Source of the DNA: Bursaphelenchus xylophilus
Lineage: Eukaryota > Nematoda > Chromadorea > Rhabditida > Aphelenchoididae
Length of the DNA stretch: 64,000 bases
Assembly: GCA_904066235.2 (NCBI GenBank)
Contig: CAJFCV020000001.1
Coordinates: 5,270,001 to 5,334,000 of the forward strand
Direction of reading: 5' to 3'
Part shown: piece by piece, positions 37,349 to 49,247 of the stretch
Layout of the letters: each line of letters opens with the position of its first letter
Position numbering within the stretch: the stretch's first letter is position 1
Position numbers and translations under genes: made by a program
The notes under the pieces: model-generated
What the model was told of the DNA's origin: nothing
Databases searched by the model: none
The model's input: only the letters and a program-made list of their open reading frames with translations

Positions 37349-38195
37349 CACAGCATTTCGAATTATTTTTGCCGCCGGCCGGCGTCCGAAAAAATGAGAT
37401 TCACCCCTCACATTTTTGCCAATATCTCGCTAGCCTCGAAGTGTAGCGCGAATCTGAAAATTGTGTTTAAAAGGTGACACATTTGTCCTTCAGAATTTAT
37501 AAATTTTGTAATGACACTTATTATGTACGGCAAGGAAACCTTTGCTGAAAAATGGCAAATTTCAACATTCAATGCCAGAAAAATGTACTTTCTAAGTGCC
37601 AGATCACAAAGTTATGGGCTTCATCGTATACAGCATTTTGAACACCATTTCCCAGAGAGGCCTTTCCCGGAAGCGTTTGGCCTCTTTATTGCACGTGTAG
37701 GCGGTGAAAGCTACTTCCTAAAACGTGAACAAAGCTGCGTAATGTGGATTTAAAAATCAAAGTTCGTCAAAGAGGGATTTTTGTATGTACTTTTAAAGTT
37801 CAGATAGCTCAATAAAAAGGCCAAAATTGCAGTTTTTCGGCAATAACTCTGAATCGGGCCAGAAAATGCTTGAAATTGTTATATCTTATAGTATTCAAGA
37901 TGCTGTATACAATCAAGCCCATATTTTTGTGATCTGGCACTTAGAAAGTACATTTTTCTGGCATTGAATGTTGAAATTTGCCATTTTTCAGCAAAGGTTT
38001 CCTCGCCGTACATAATAAGTGTCATTACAAAATTTATAAATTCTGAAGGACAATTGTGTCAGTTTTTAAACACAATTTTCAGATTCGCGCTACACTTCGT
38101 GGCTACCGAGATATTGGCAAAAATGTGAGGGGCGAATCTCATTTTTTCATTTTTTCGCACGTCGGTCGACGGCAGAAATAATTCGAAATGCTGTG
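37349..38195. mobile_element. 847-bp inverted-repeat element with 5-bp CATTA target duplication
   Basis: The left end CACAGCATTTCGAATTATTT and the right end AAATAATTCGAAATGCTGTG are inverse copies. The inverted arms continue for roughly 290-300 bp each. CATTA flanks both ends (37344-37348 and 38196-38200). A GC-rich patch GCCGCCGGCCGGCG near 37370 is altered in the right arm. There is no transposase; it is a non-autonomous element of unclear superfamily. Confidence 0.8.
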
Positions 38196-38499
38196 CATTA
38201 GTTAATTCTAAGCTTATTTAGTAACGGAGCATGCAAATTTCGCGTGTAAATGTTTGTAATTTTCTGTCGAATATTCGAGACCTCCAACTTGGTTCACTTT
38301 TTTTAATTTTCGCTGCTCTCGACCTCGTCATTATCGGGAGCGCCGCGTCAGTTAGACATTCGACTTGCCCGCGTTTTAGCCACAAACCTTTTGTGGGAAA
38401 CACCTATTTTATGAAACGTGTACAATCATGTTCATTTGATCTCCTTTGTCATTCGCTCTTGTTGTTTTAGCCGGATAAAAAATATATTTTTTGTTTTAG

Positions 38500-39290
38500 A
38501 TGAAACTCCTGGCCTTCATTGGGTCGTTGGCCCTCCTTTCCGTTGTCCTGTGCGCAGATGAAAAGCCGAAAGGACCGAAAGTAACGGACAAGGTGTTTTT
38601 CGACATTGAAATTGGAGGGAAGAGCGCTGGAACAGTTGAGATTGGACTCTTCGGAAAGACCGTGCCCAAAACCGTCAAGAACTTTGTTGAACTTTGCAAG
38701 AAACCAGCTGGGGTATGTCCGTTTTATTTTTTTCTTGATTTTTAGGCCTGAAAACAGTGTATAGAAATAATTTCTATATTATACATGGTTCGAGACCTAG
38801 TTGTACTGTAGGAAAACCCGTGTCTCTGATCTATTTCACATAAAGCAACCAAAGTTAGGTGTAATCCGACCTCTGCTTTCAGGAAGGATACGTGAACAGT
38901 GGATTCCATCGTGTTATCAAAGACTTTATGATCCAGGGAGGAGATTTTACAAAGGGAGATGGAACTGGAGGCAGATCCATCTATGGCGAAAAGTTCGCTG
39001 ACGAGAACTTCAAGCTGAAGCATTGGGGAGCTGGATGGTTGAGTATGGCAAACGCTGGCAAGGACACCAACGGATCTCAGTTCTTCATCACCGTCAAGAA
39101 GACCTCCTGGTTGGATGGAAGACACGTCGTCTTTGGAAAGGTCCTCTCCGGTATGGATGTGGTAAGGAAGATCGAGAACACCAAGACTTTGTCCGGTGAC
39201 AAACCAGAATCCCCTGTGATTATCGTGAAATGCACTGCCGAAGAAGTTGCTGAACCATTCGCCGTTGAAAAGGCTGATGCTCAAGAATAA
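38500..39290 (+). CDS. Secretory-pathway cyclophilin B (peptidyl-prolyl isomerase)
   Basis: Exons 38500-38712 and 38883-39290 (TAA), 206 residues. ATG 38500 starts a signal peptide ([19 protein letters not shown]). The cyclophilin fold is complete: [32 protein letters not shown], the catalytic segment [18 protein letters not shown], the cyclosporin-binding [17 protein letters not shown], the Trp in [13 protein letters not shown], and IIVKC. It catalyses proline isomerisation in the ER during protein folding and matches the cyclophilin B branch (C. elegans CYN-5/CYN-6 type). There is no KDEL-type tail; it ends AVEKADAQE, as in other cyclophilin B proteins with a non-canonical tail. Confidence 0.96.
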
Positions 39291-39720
39291 TTTGGGTCCT
39301 AGTGATAATGATACGAGTGTTCTAGTAATTTATAATCTTTGAATTTCTTAGTATTCTTGTTTTGCTGCGTCAATAATAAACGGTTTTGACACATTCGAAA
39401 TGCCAATCTGTGTGCTTTTGGATAAGGTGTACTTGGTGATGTATTTATTGCCTTGAAACAGTGTGTTAACCAGTTCATTGTTTTAGTTATAAATCTACTC
39501 TGTTGAGCTAACCAACGCAAAAATTCTAAACTAATCCTTCAATATACCTTATTATCCGCTGTAGTCCTTCATCACAAAATTGTGTTCAATAACGTTCTCC
39601 TTCCAAATTGACCGCTTGAATAACTACCTATAAAGCAAATCTCAACCCATCCAAAATAGGATAAACACAATACAATTATTTATTCAAGTCTACAACATCA
39701 AAGAAAAAATACCCAGCGTG
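39291..39720. other. intergenic between cyclophilin B and the histone cluster
   Basis: It begins with the cyclophilin 3' UTR (AATAAACGG near 39375). Nothing else recognised. Confidence 0.5.
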
Positions 39721-39724
39721 ATGT

Positions 39725-39740
39725 GGCCCTAAAGAGGGCC
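39725..39740 (-). terminator. Histone H3 3'-end stem-loop
   Basis: On the minus strand GGCCCT-CTTT-AGGGCC, preceded by AAC and followed by ACA, 54 bp past the H3 stop. It is the 6-bp stem and 4-base loop bound by SLBP in replication-dependent histone mRNAs. An upstream GATCCCAAAC is conserved at all four copies. Confidence 0.95.
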
Positions 39741-39794
39741 GTTTGGGATCAGTAGATTCAGCGTCGCTCGTCGACCGAGTAGAAGATCCACATC

Positions 39795-40334
<540 letters not shown>

Positions 40335-40700
40335 AAACGATTCTTGTCCCAAAACAGAAAATTAACGAATTTCTGAAAAAACAGGTATTGTACATACATG
40401 ATCAAAACTTCATGATTTGATAACTACGTGCATAAATCGTCAAGAAAACTACACTTAGGGTTGCAGAGAACATTTCTCTTGGCACTTTCGAGCCCAATTC
40501 AACTGTTTTGAGTCGATTTACCATCTATCACCTAAACGTCAACAACAAATCAAGAAGTCTAACATTGCCGTCCAAAAGCTTTCATCCATTGACATTTATT
40601 TATCTGAAAACCAATGCAAATCAAAAAAAAAAAAAAAAAAAACAATATACAATGAAAAAATCGCAGATTTAATGAGAACCAAGTATAATATTAATAATTG
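40335..40700. other. Spacer between H3 and H2A
   Basis: AT-rich and unrecognised, with a run of about 20 A at 40624-40642. Confidence 0.5.
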
Positions 40701-40701
40701 T

Positions 40702-40717
40702 GGCCCTAAAGAGGGCC
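40702..40717 (-). terminator. Histone H2A 3'-end stem-loop
   Basis: Same GGCCCT-CTTT-AGGGCC structure, 46 bp past the H2A stop. Confidence 0.95.
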
Positions 40718-40763
40718 GTTTGGGATCAGAAACACTCAGGCGGAAGCCAACGAGATCATGAGC

Positions 40764-41147
40764 TTAGGACTGGCTTTCAGCGGTCTTCTTGGGCAGAAGG
40801 ACGGCGTTGATGTTGGGCAGGACACCACCCTGGGCGATGGTTACACCAGCGAGGAGCTTGTTCAACTCTTCGTCATTTCTGACGGCGAGCTGAAGATGGC
40901 GAGGGTTGATTCTCGACTTCTTGTTGTCACGGGCAGCGTTTCCAGCCAACTCCAGAACTTCAGCAGCCAGATACTCGAGCACAGCGGCCAGGTAGACAGG
41001 GGCGCCGGCACCAACACGCTGGGCGTAGTTTCCTTTGCGGAGGATCCTGTGAAGACGACCGACGGGGAACTGGAGTCCGGCACGGCTGGAGCGAGACTTG
41101 GCCTTGCCTCCGGTCTTGGCTTTTCCACCTTTACCACGTCCAGACAT
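40764..41147 (-). CDS. H2A: Histone H2A
   Basis: Intronless, 127 residues. Begins [20 protein letters not shown], with [19 protein letters not shown], an [18 protein letters not shown] block and an acidic-patch NDEELNKLL, and ends [11 protein letters not shown]. No SQ(E/D) Phi motif of H2A.X; the last residues AESQS contain SQ but lack the acidic and hydrophobic residues after it. Canonical core histone. Confidence 0.98.
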   Translation of the reverse strand: MSGRGKGGKAKTGGKAKSRSSRAGLQFPVGRLHRILRKGNYAQRVGAGAPVYLAAVLEYLAAEVLELAGNAARDNKKSRINPRHLQLAVRNDEELNKLLAGVTIAQGGVLPNINAVLLPKKTAESQS

Positions 41148-41216
41148 TGTTGTAGAAAGCGGTGAGAGCGAGTTGTTTCGAATTCTCAATGAGGGCGAAC
41201 AGCTTTCCTCTCTTCA

Positions 41217-41304
41217 TTTTATACCTCCTGGTGGAGTGGGCGGAGTCGTAAATAGAAGACAAGTCTCTCGTTTGAGCCAAGTGTTTCGCTTCCCCGCGCT
41301 TTTT
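41217..41304 (-). promoter_or_regulatory. H2A promoter: TATA, GC-box-like, E2F-like site
   Basis: TATA (plus strand TTTTATA) at 41217-41223, GGGCGGAG at 41238-41245, and CCCCGCGCTTTTT at 41292-41304, in the same order as in the other three histone promoters. Confidence 0.65.
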
Positions 41305-41800
41305 TGTTTTTACCGCCGAAAACGAACAAATGAGAGAGTATAGAGTTCAAGAGAGACGCAGAGAAATAAGAGGAGTTGTGAATCCACCTAGGATCTTGTT
41401 TACTCCTCCGTCTACACCTTATTACTCAATTTCTTTCAAGATCTTGGAATATAAGAATATCAAAAATGAAAAAGAAGAACACTATACAAAAATCTAACTT
41501 ATTCATAACAATTGAAATGTTTTACATCTCTAATTTCATAAAATTCGTTACAAAACAGCCAGCTCCAACGTTTTCTGTCTAGATTACAACCCGGTTGAAC
41601 AACCGCTTTATCACAGCCTTATTATCACTTTCCATTCTCTCGACTTTGCCAGAGTTCGAACGCTAAACTCTCTATCAAAATACGAACATCACCTAAAAGC
41701 CAAAGCATGTAACATACCCGTTTGAACATTAATCATTCCATAAAGTTCAATTACATTTATTCTAAAATCACAAGCAATAAAAAGTAAGAAAATTACATTT
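41305..41800. other. Spacer between H2A and H4
   Basis: AT-rich, no gene or repeat recognised. Confidence 0.5.
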
Positions 41801-41802
41801 GT

Positions 41803-41818
41803 GGCCCTAAAGAGGGCC
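41803..41818 (-). terminator. Histone H4 3'-end stem-loop
   Basis: GGCCCT-CTTT-AGGGCC on the minus strand, 57 bp past the H4 stop. Confidence 0.95.
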
Positions 41819-41875
41819 GTTTGGGATCAATAACAAACGAGAACGTTGTTGGAGGGCATCAGAAGAGTTGAGATC

Positions 41876-42690
<815 letters not shown>

Positions 42691-42695
42691 TATGT

Positions 42696-42711
42696 GGCCC
42701 TAAAGAGGGCC
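42696..42711 (-). terminator. Histone H2B 3'-end stem-loop
   Basis: GGCCCT-CTTT-AGGGCC on the minus strand, 48 bp past the H2B stop. Confidence 0.95.
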
Positions 42712-42759
42712 GTTTGGGATCAAATGGGTGTGAAGCGGGAGCCAAAAGTCGAATCCATC

Positions 42760-43131
42760 TTACTTCGAAGAAGTGTACTTGGTGACGGCCTTGGTGCCTT
42801 CAGAAACAGCGTGCTTGGCCAACTCTCCGGGCAGAATCAGGCGGACCGAAGTCTGGATTTCGCGGGATGAGATGGTCGAGCGTTTGTTGTACTGGGCGAG
42901 GCGAGACGCTTCAGCGGCAATACGTTCGAAGACATCGTTGACGAAGGAGTTCATGATGCTCATGGCTTTCGATGAGATTCCGGTGTCGGGATGGACCTGC
43001 TTGAGGACACGGTAGATGTAGACGGAGTAGGTCTCCTTTCTGGACTTCTTTCTCTTCTTTCCATCGGTCTTCGCCACCTTCGTAGACTTCACCGCCTTCT
43101 TGGCACCCTTTCCAGTTGGCTTCGGAACCAT
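42760..43131 (-). CDS. H2B: Histone H2B
   Basis: Intronless, 123 residues. The basic tail ([20 protein letters not shown]) is followed by the fold ([58 protein letters not shown]) and the C terminus [18 protein letters not shown] with the ubiquitylated Lys. Canonical core histone, last of four genes on the same strand. Confidence 0.98.
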   Translation of the reverse strand: MVPKPTGKGAKKAVKSTKVAKTDGKKRKKSRKETYSVYIYRVLKQVHPDTGISSKAMSIMNSFVNDVFERIAAEASRLAQYNKRSTISSREIQTSVRLILPGELAKHAVSEGTKAVTKYTSSK

Positions 43132-43197
43132 AGTTGTTGATCGCCGGTTGTGTCGAGCAAATGAACGAACACTGTGAAGAATAAAAGAGCGCCCTCC

Positions 43198-43274
43198 TTT
43201 TTATACTCCCTGCTGAGCGGTGGCGGGGAGTGGGCGGGGCTTACGGAAAGAGAGGTCCGAAAAGCGCGGGAAAT
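43198..43274 (-). promoter_or_regulatory. H2B promoter: TATA, GC box, E2F-like site
   Basis: TTTTTATA at 43198-43204, TGGGCGGGGCTTA at 43231-43243, and GCGCGGGAAA at 43264-43273 (plus strand). Confidence 0.75.
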
Positions 43275-43443
43275 CGAGCATTTGGAAAGGAAGGAATGAG
43301 GAAGACTTGGGTAACACATAAATGAAAAGAGTTCAGAGGAATAACAACATTTTCCACGCCTTTCTAATACCACTCCACATAAAAATAAAACTTTATTACC
43401 ATCAAAACAATATTAAAATAAGGAATTAGCCATAAAAACAATA

Positions 43444-44443
43444 TCAACCAAACAGATCCTCAACACTCAGATCGAGATGAAGTTTCTTCTGGCCTGTTGG
43501 ATTAGTCTCAACATTCGCAGCGGCAACAGGCCAGGGTGGTTCGAATATATCATCCAATTGGGCGAAGATTAATGCGATGCGTTCTTCTTCAGTAGTTATG
43601 TTTTCAGTGTCGTCCAGGACACACGGACGTCTGAAATAGTTTAATTTGCAATTAGAGATAAAACCTCGGGGGTAACAGTCTAAAAATCGTAGTAGGTACT
43701 TACTGAACATATTTGAAGATCACATCTGATCCCTTGCTCCGGTGAATTCCCTGTCGATGAGATAAGGAATCCGTCAGCTGATTCACCAAAATTGAAGTGT
43801 GATTGTAGAGCGGATCACTTGTTTTGCCTTCTTTTGAGTGAGAAGGGCCGACCAGAGCAAACATTCCTTGATTTTCGAACAATTTGCTTTCAAAAACACT
43901 CAAAAGATTAGCAGTACTGAAAACACATAAAGTATAGTACCCAAAATTGGAGCCTTCCATCTTACTTTTTAATTATGTTTATGCAGGCTTCGGTTATCGT
44001 AGTTCCAATTTCGGTATCGTCAATTTCGCTTAAAAGTGGCACAACTACGATTAAAATGTGGACGTCCGGGCTGAAGTCGAGTTGTCTGGAGGTAAAGCTG
44101 AGCTGATAAGGCACCTAAAAACTAAACACACTCAACTTGTCCAAAAAATATGTTATCCATGATTGAAAACCTCAAGTAAAACCGTATTTAAACTACCCAT
44201 ACCTCTCCTCTGATCTTCTTCCTATTCTTAGGTGTGTCGTCGCAAATCAAATGCACATTGGCACGAACCTCGTGATACCTGGCAGCCAGAAAGTGACCAA
44301 CGGCCAAAGTCGAATCTAAAATCAATACAAAAATTATCCACAACGATACCGTGAATGTGCACATTTTTCCCTTCATAAAGATGCTCTCTGTTATTGACGT
44401 ACTCTGCCAGCTGTTCCATCCAACTCCTGGAGTTGCTCATCAT
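43444..44443 (-). CDS. Unrecognised conserved-looking protein, head-to-head with ARPC4
   Basis: Exons on the minus strand: 44443-44350, 44315-44203, 44114-43966, 43916-43704 and 43630-43444 (stop), all in phase, 251 residues. The first intron is only 34 nt. The start sits just after an acceptor (AATTTTTAG), which could be a trans-splice site or join an upstream exon; an open frame with ATG at 44760 could donate one in phase, but weakly. Sequence features are a hydrophilic N terminus, TLAVGHFLAARYHEVRANVH, a hydrophobic strand HILIVVVPLL, and an acidic C-terminal tail ending LDLSVEDLFG. No signal peptide. I do not recognise the family. Codon structure and splice quality say it is real. Confidence 0.75.
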
Positions 44444-44801
44444 TGAACCTAAAAATTCAAGATAAACAAAAATTTAGGGTAAAGAAATATAAATGAAACA
44501 CTGGTCAAAACTACAAATTGAAAAACAATAGACTCAAAAATTTGTAAAAGTAAACAACGAACTCCAAAAGTTGCCAAGTTGCCGCAAACTCCAATAATTC
44601 GTGTGACATTTTGTCCAAAAACCCAATACTTCCTTGGACATTTCGTTTTGCAAGGATTTATTATTTTTTCTTTGTGATTCACAATATTTCGAGGGTCCTT
44701 TGGTGGTTTATAGGCTCGAATCCATTTTTCTATCAATTTTTTTTGGCTAGAATTGACCATATTTATTTTTTATTTTATATTTGGAAACTGGCGGAGCTGA
44801 A

Positions 44802-45522
44802 ATGGTAAGAATGATTCGTTTAGACCCGATATTTCTTGCTAGAAACATCAATGATGCTGTTTAGTCTTCTTGCTTTTTGTTTGGCAGTGTATGAAATTTC
44901 TTTTTAGACGACCACCCTCCAACCTTATCTTGATGCTGTCCGACGAACTTTAGATGCCGCTTTATGTCTGGAGCAATTTAGTTCCCAAGTTGTTGAAAGA
45001 CATAATAAACCAGAAGTGAGTGGCTATTTGTTTGTTTGATTTCATGTTTAGGTGGAAGTGAGAACGTCCAAGGAATTACTGCTTCAGCCAGTTATTATAG
45101 CTAGGAATAAGAATGAACGGGTGTTAATCGAAGGCTCTATAAACTCTGTACGTCTTTCGATCTCTGTCAAACAATCAGATGACATTGAGAAGATTCTCTG
45201 TCACAAATTCACCAACTTTATGGCACAACGAGCAGATGATTTTGTTGTTTTGAGAAGGAAAGCAGTTCCGGGATATGATATTAGCTTTTTGATAACTGCA
45301 GCTCACATGGAGAGCATGTACAAACACAAGCTGGTCGACTTCCTTATTCATTTTATGCAAGAAATTGATCGAGTACGAGTTTTGTTCATAGTATTCTACT
45401 GATGATGAATTATCAAGTGTAATATAAATATAATATCATTTTAGGAAGTCAACGAGATGAAACTTGCTTTGAATGCCCGAGCTAGAACCTCAGCGGAAGA
45501 GTTCCTCAAGCACTTCAACTGA
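44802..45522 (+). CDS. arx-6: Arp2/3 complex subunit 4 (ARPC4 / p20)
   Basis: Exons 44802-44804 (the ATG alone), 44908-45015, 45052-45372 and 45445-45522 (TGA), 169 residues, the normal length. It aligns along its whole length with animal ARPC4: [98 protein letters not shown], and [14 protein letters not shown]4 is a core structural subunit of the complex that nucleates branched actin in the cytoplasm. The exon that carries only the start codon is unusual but in phase. It probably shares a promoter region with the minus-strand gene starting at 44443. Confidence 0.96.
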
Positions 45523-45799
45523 AATGATCGTCATCTAGTATTATGTCTTCTGTGCCTTCAAGAATCCGAGTTTGCCGCCTATTTATGGTTAATTTATTGG
45601 TCTAACGAGGGAATGGTCTGAACTTCCCCCAGCGTTTGGGAAAATGACTAGTACAGGTGGATAGAGCAGGTCAACTTTGGTAAAAAGAGCCATTTTCCAG
45701 CTGCGGAATAAGCCCGGCCGACGAGAAAAATCGACCGAAAGTTCCACAAAAATTTCCTCTTTCTCTTCCCTCGGAAAAGAAGAGCGGTGTCCAGTGGTT

Positions 45800-45870
45800 C
45801 GGTTAGCCGAGTGGGTAAAGCATCCGCTCGATATTCTTTTGGGGGTTGGTTCGATTCCGGGGTCTCGCGA
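45800..45870 (+). pseudogene. tRNA-like sequence, left arm
   Basis: A-box-like GGTTAGCCGAGTGGGTAAAG and B-box-like TTGGTTCGATTCCGGGG. The preceding CTCTTCCCTCGGAAAAG and GAGCGGTGT resemble the leader of the tRNA-like sequence at 14733. The acceptor stem cannot be formed and the isotype is unclear. Confidence 0.55.
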
Positions 45871-46134
45871 AGGACTGTGAAAAGGCTTTGATGGGCAAGA
45901 TCAAACTCTAACAACCCAAAAAAATATTTTGCCATTTTTATACATCTTATAGGCGTATAATTTTTGGTATACCAAAAAAATAATCGTCAACAAATGAATT
46001 TTTTGCTTCCAAACCTTCAAGGCGATGGAACGTCGAAGTTATCCTTTGGTGATAGACTTGACTTTGAAACAGACAAAATAAATTTTTTTTTTGGGTTGTT
46101 AGAGTTTGATCTTGCTCAAAGCCTTTTCACAGTC

Positions 46135-46206
46135 CTTCGCGAGACCCCGGAATCGAACCCACCCCCAAAAGAATATCGAGCGGATGCTTTATCCACTCGG
46201 CTAACC
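46135..46206 (-). pseudogene. tRNA-like sequence, right arm
   Basis: Inverted copy of 45800-45870; the plus strand reads CCCCGGAATCGAACCCACCC and CCACTCGGCTAACC. Confidence 0.55.
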
Positions 46207-46591
46207 GAACCACTGGACACCGCTCTTCTTTTCCGAGGGAAGAGAAAGAGGAAATTTTTGTGGAACTTTCGGTCGATTTTTCTCGTCGGCCGGGCTTATT
46301 CCGCAGCTGGAAAATGGCTCTTTTTACCAAAGTTGACCTGCTCTATCCACCTGTACTAGTCATTTTCCCAAACGCTGGGGGAAGTTCAGACCATTCCCTC
46401 GTAAGCAAAACCAGTCCCCATGTCAGGGCTCTCATCTTAATCTCTAATCTGGCCTTTACGTATCAATTTTTTAGACTTTGTAAAGATAAAGTTTGTTTGT
46501 TCTTTATGTGTGCTAAAATATCTTGCGTATAAACGCTGAGAATACCAATCACAATCTCTCGTGACGTTTATTTCTTCCTTATTTAGACGCG

Positions 46592-47671
46592 ATGAAGTTG
46601 ATACTGTTGGCAGTCTTGGCTCTGGCCGCTTCCGCCGATACACCCTCAGAACTTATGGACACCCCACGGTTTTCTATCGAAGGCCAGGTCAGTTTAGGAC
46701 ATGGAATGGTCCCTCCCGAGAATTGGAAAGCCAAAAGTAAAGTCCTTCTGGATTATGGAAAACATATTGGATTTATCAGGTATTGGGAGTTTTGGTTTCT
46801 ATTGGCTCTTTTAGGGATGACGGATATTTCGTTGTTGAAGGAGTGCCTTCTGGCTCCTATATTCTCGAGGTTACCAACGTCAATTACATTTTCGAGCCAA
46901 TCAGAGTTGATGTCAATTCCAAAGGAAAAGTTCGGGCAAGGAAGTTGAATGTTCTGCAGGTAAACGAAAATTTACAGCTGTATTTACTACGTACACACAA
47001 GGAAATAAGGGGTTCTGAGTTGTATTATCAAATTCCTGAATTGGATCCATCGGAAAATTACATAAAACATAAAAGAAAAATTTTGGGCTGAGCCGGGGAT
47101 CGATCCCGGGACCTCTCGCACCCTAAGCGAGAATCATACCACTAGACCACTCAGCCGTGCGGCGAGTTGGGTGAGAAAGAGAGACTCTTTCTCTTCGAAA
47201 ATCCCACTGCGAAAGAAAAGAATTTTTAGTTTGAAAACAAGTGGAATTATAGGAGATTTGTTCGAAAACAGCCGAATAAAGACATCATTTACAAAACATA
47301 GGTATTAAGAATGAATAGGCTGACCATTTACCATCTCGCATCCTTATTTTCAGCCCAATGCCGTTGCCACTTTACCTTATCCTCTCCGTCTCCAAGCTCG
47401 CCAACCCACTAAATACTTCCGCCAAAGGGAACAATGGCGAGCCACCGACGTCCTCATGAATCCCATGGTTATTATGCTTGGAGTCGCCTTTATCTTGATG
47501 GTTGTGACCCCAAAACTGGCCGCGAACGATCCAGAACTCAAGAAAGAATTGGAACAAACAATGCAAGTCCCGAAGGTGGACATGCCCGATGTGGCTGATG
47601 TGCTGGCCAATATGTTTGGAGGAGGTCAGAAGAAAGCCATCAAAGGGAAACCCTCGAAAAAGCAGCGATAG
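46592..47671 (+). CDS. emc-7: ER membrane protein complex subunit 7 (EMC7)
   Basis: Exons 46592-46779, 46815-46959 and 47354-47671 (TAG), 216 residues, in phase. ATG 46592 follows an acceptor (TTATTTAG) by 5 bases, which suggests spliced-leader addition, and starts a signal peptide ([15 protein letters not shown]). A lumenal beta-sandwich carries [19 protein letters not shown] and [16 protein letters not shown]. Then come [20 protein letters not shown], one membrane helix ([18 protein letters not shown]) and a basic cytosolic tail. EMC7 is a lumenal-facing subunit of the insertase that places membrane proteins in the ER. The first intron is 35 nt; the second contains an antisense tRNA-Pro gene. 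Confidence 0.95.
47085..47156 (-). tRNA. tRNA-Pro (anticodon AGG), antisense in an EMC7 intron
   Basis: A 72-base cloverleaf. The acceptor stem GGCTGAG pairs with CTCAGCC, the D region is TGGTCTAGTGGTATGA, the anticodon arm has AGG in a TTAGGGT loop, and the T arm is GTCCCGGGATCGATCCCCGG. A TTTTT terminator follows on the minus strand. Confidence 0.95.
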
Positions 47672-47729
47672 GACGATCTCGAACACTTGCTATCTGGTCT
47701 GTCTATAACTTATGCTCACTTTTTTTAAT

Positions 47730-48485
47730 AAATCTCTCTTTTTTTTATTTTGATGTGATTTTTGAACAAAGTTTGGTATGTGGATAGTGGAAGTAGCAAA
47801 AGCCGCATTTAGCCAAAGTTTGTGCATAAAATTGTAAGATAAAATTTGGTGTTCCCTGGGCGCAGGTCGCACAGACAAAATAAATGTAAAACGAGTTGAT
47901 TAGCATTTGTAACGATGCATCGTTAGACACCTTATGTCATTCAACCATAAATAGGGCGAAACGAAGAGAATTTTATTGTTCATACTGTTTTTTTGACTTA
48001 CTAATAGAGCATTTGAATCTTCTTCATGGAGTCTCACTAAATTTGATGGTAATTGTGAAGTAAGTTTTGTATTTTGTTGTATGTTGTGTTTAGATCAACA
48101 GTTTTGGAGAGAGGAGGGGAACTCGCTCAGTATTCGGATTACCCTTTCATTGAGATTATCCACAGCGAGAGGTCTGGTTCAATGTTTTAAGGGGGAATCT
48201 GGTGTCGGTTGAAGTATCCGCTTTGAATCATGTCGCTCCGAATCAAACACTTTGTTGCGGATAGAATCTATAGTCTAATTTCATGTTTTTAAAAAACTTT
48301 CTGCGGCAAAGATAGTGTAGACATGTAGGAAATTTCAGATGGCTATCTCTGAAGACCTTGATTAATATCTTGTCTGAAACTCTCGGACTGTCCTTCGTGG
48401 AATCCACGATTATTCGACGTAATTTTGGGCGGTGTTTCTTAGGTTTAGAATCATAGTTTATTCCCCAGCGTCATTTATATTATTT
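47730..48485. other. intergenic, nothing recognised
   Basis: It contains the EMC7 polyadenylation signal (AATAAA near 47728-47733). No other gene, RNA or repeat seen. Confidence 0.5.
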
Positions 48486-48771
48486 TACAGGGTGGGGCAT
48501 CTTTGTGGCCCGATTTGAATTGGCTATAACTTCTTTAGTTTTTGGCCAAATTTTAAAATTCTTTTTTTCCCTGAATCGTCAGCCAACCCCATTTTGTTTG
48601 ATACCAAATATGTTATACATAGTAAGTGTATATTTACAGTTATTGGATTTATTCTTGGAGTTCATTTTTTCGGTCGTTTTTCGGTTGTTTTTTCGGTCTT
48701 TCCCGGTGTGTCCAGAAATGGAGTACGGTGCGGAAGAAAAATACGGCGGAATTTACCCTCCCGAAAATCGA

Positions 48772-48900
48772 CGATGAGAATAAGAACAAAAAGTGAAGAT
48801 CAACCTCCAGAGTTCGTCCAATCGTCCTTGCTGAAGGCATTCCCTCGGTTCTGGCCAAACTTCGTGTACTCATATGCGGATTTTCTCGGAATTTTGACAA
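48772..48900 (-). pseudogene. Tc1/mariner-type transposase N-terminal fragment
   Basis: The minus-strand frame MSKFRENPHMSTRSLARTEG, then MPSARTIGRTLEVDLHF, resembles the paired-type helix-turn-helix of Tc1/mariner transposases (helix, TRSLAR turn, then a recognition helix). It runs into the element arm and has no DDE domain, so it is a dead fragment. Confidence 0.6.
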
Positions 48901-49104
48901 AACTTCTTAAATTTTCAGCTCCGTTCGTACTCATCTTTCCTGCTTTTTTTGTTTCCTTTTAACGCTACCAGTCTCAAGAAACTTATTCCACGAACGTCGA
49001 ATTGTCTTGCGATCTGGAGGTTAGGCATTACGTCCGTATTTTATGCGGTATCCCCGTTTGAAAATTTATCGCCGAACCGTACTTTCTATACCAAACTAGA
49101 CATG

Positions 49105-49247
49105 GCTCCCGGGCCGGGCCGGCCCGGGCCGGCCTGGGCCGGGCCGCGGGCCGGGCCGAAATTTCGGCCCGTCGGCCGGATTTCAGGTCGGCCGGGCTGG
49201 CCGGACCATTTCCGGCCCGTCGGCCGGGCCGGCGTTTCGGCCCGGCC
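49105..49247. repeat. GGCC-rich low-complexity block flanked by 34-bp direct repeats
   Basis: About 140 bp of GGGCCGGGCC / CGGCCCGTCGGCC tandem variants in otherwise AT-rich DNA. Nearly identical 34-bp direct repeats (AATTTATCGCCGAACCGTAC onward) flank it at 49063-49096 and 49253-49286, differing at one base. Confidence 0.8.

Larger units (their letters stand above)
45606..46401. mobile_element. 796-bp palindromic element with a tRNA-like sequence in both arms, TAA target duplication
   Basis: Arms 45606 to about 45932 and about 46083 to 46401 are almost perfect inverted copies around a short AT-rich spacer. The ends read CGAGGGAATGGTCTGAACTT, inverted at the right. TAA flanks both sides (45603-45605 and 46402-46404), as in the elements at 2978 and 13985. 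Each arm contains a tRNA-like sequence. The element lies between ARPC4 and EMC7. Confidence 0.85.

Noticed and set aside
44449..44760. Upstream coding exon (MVNSSQKKLIEKWIRAY) for the 43444 gene
   Set aside because: The only in-phase donor (GTGTTT) is weak, and the second half of the frame is low-complexity. Left out of the model but noted.
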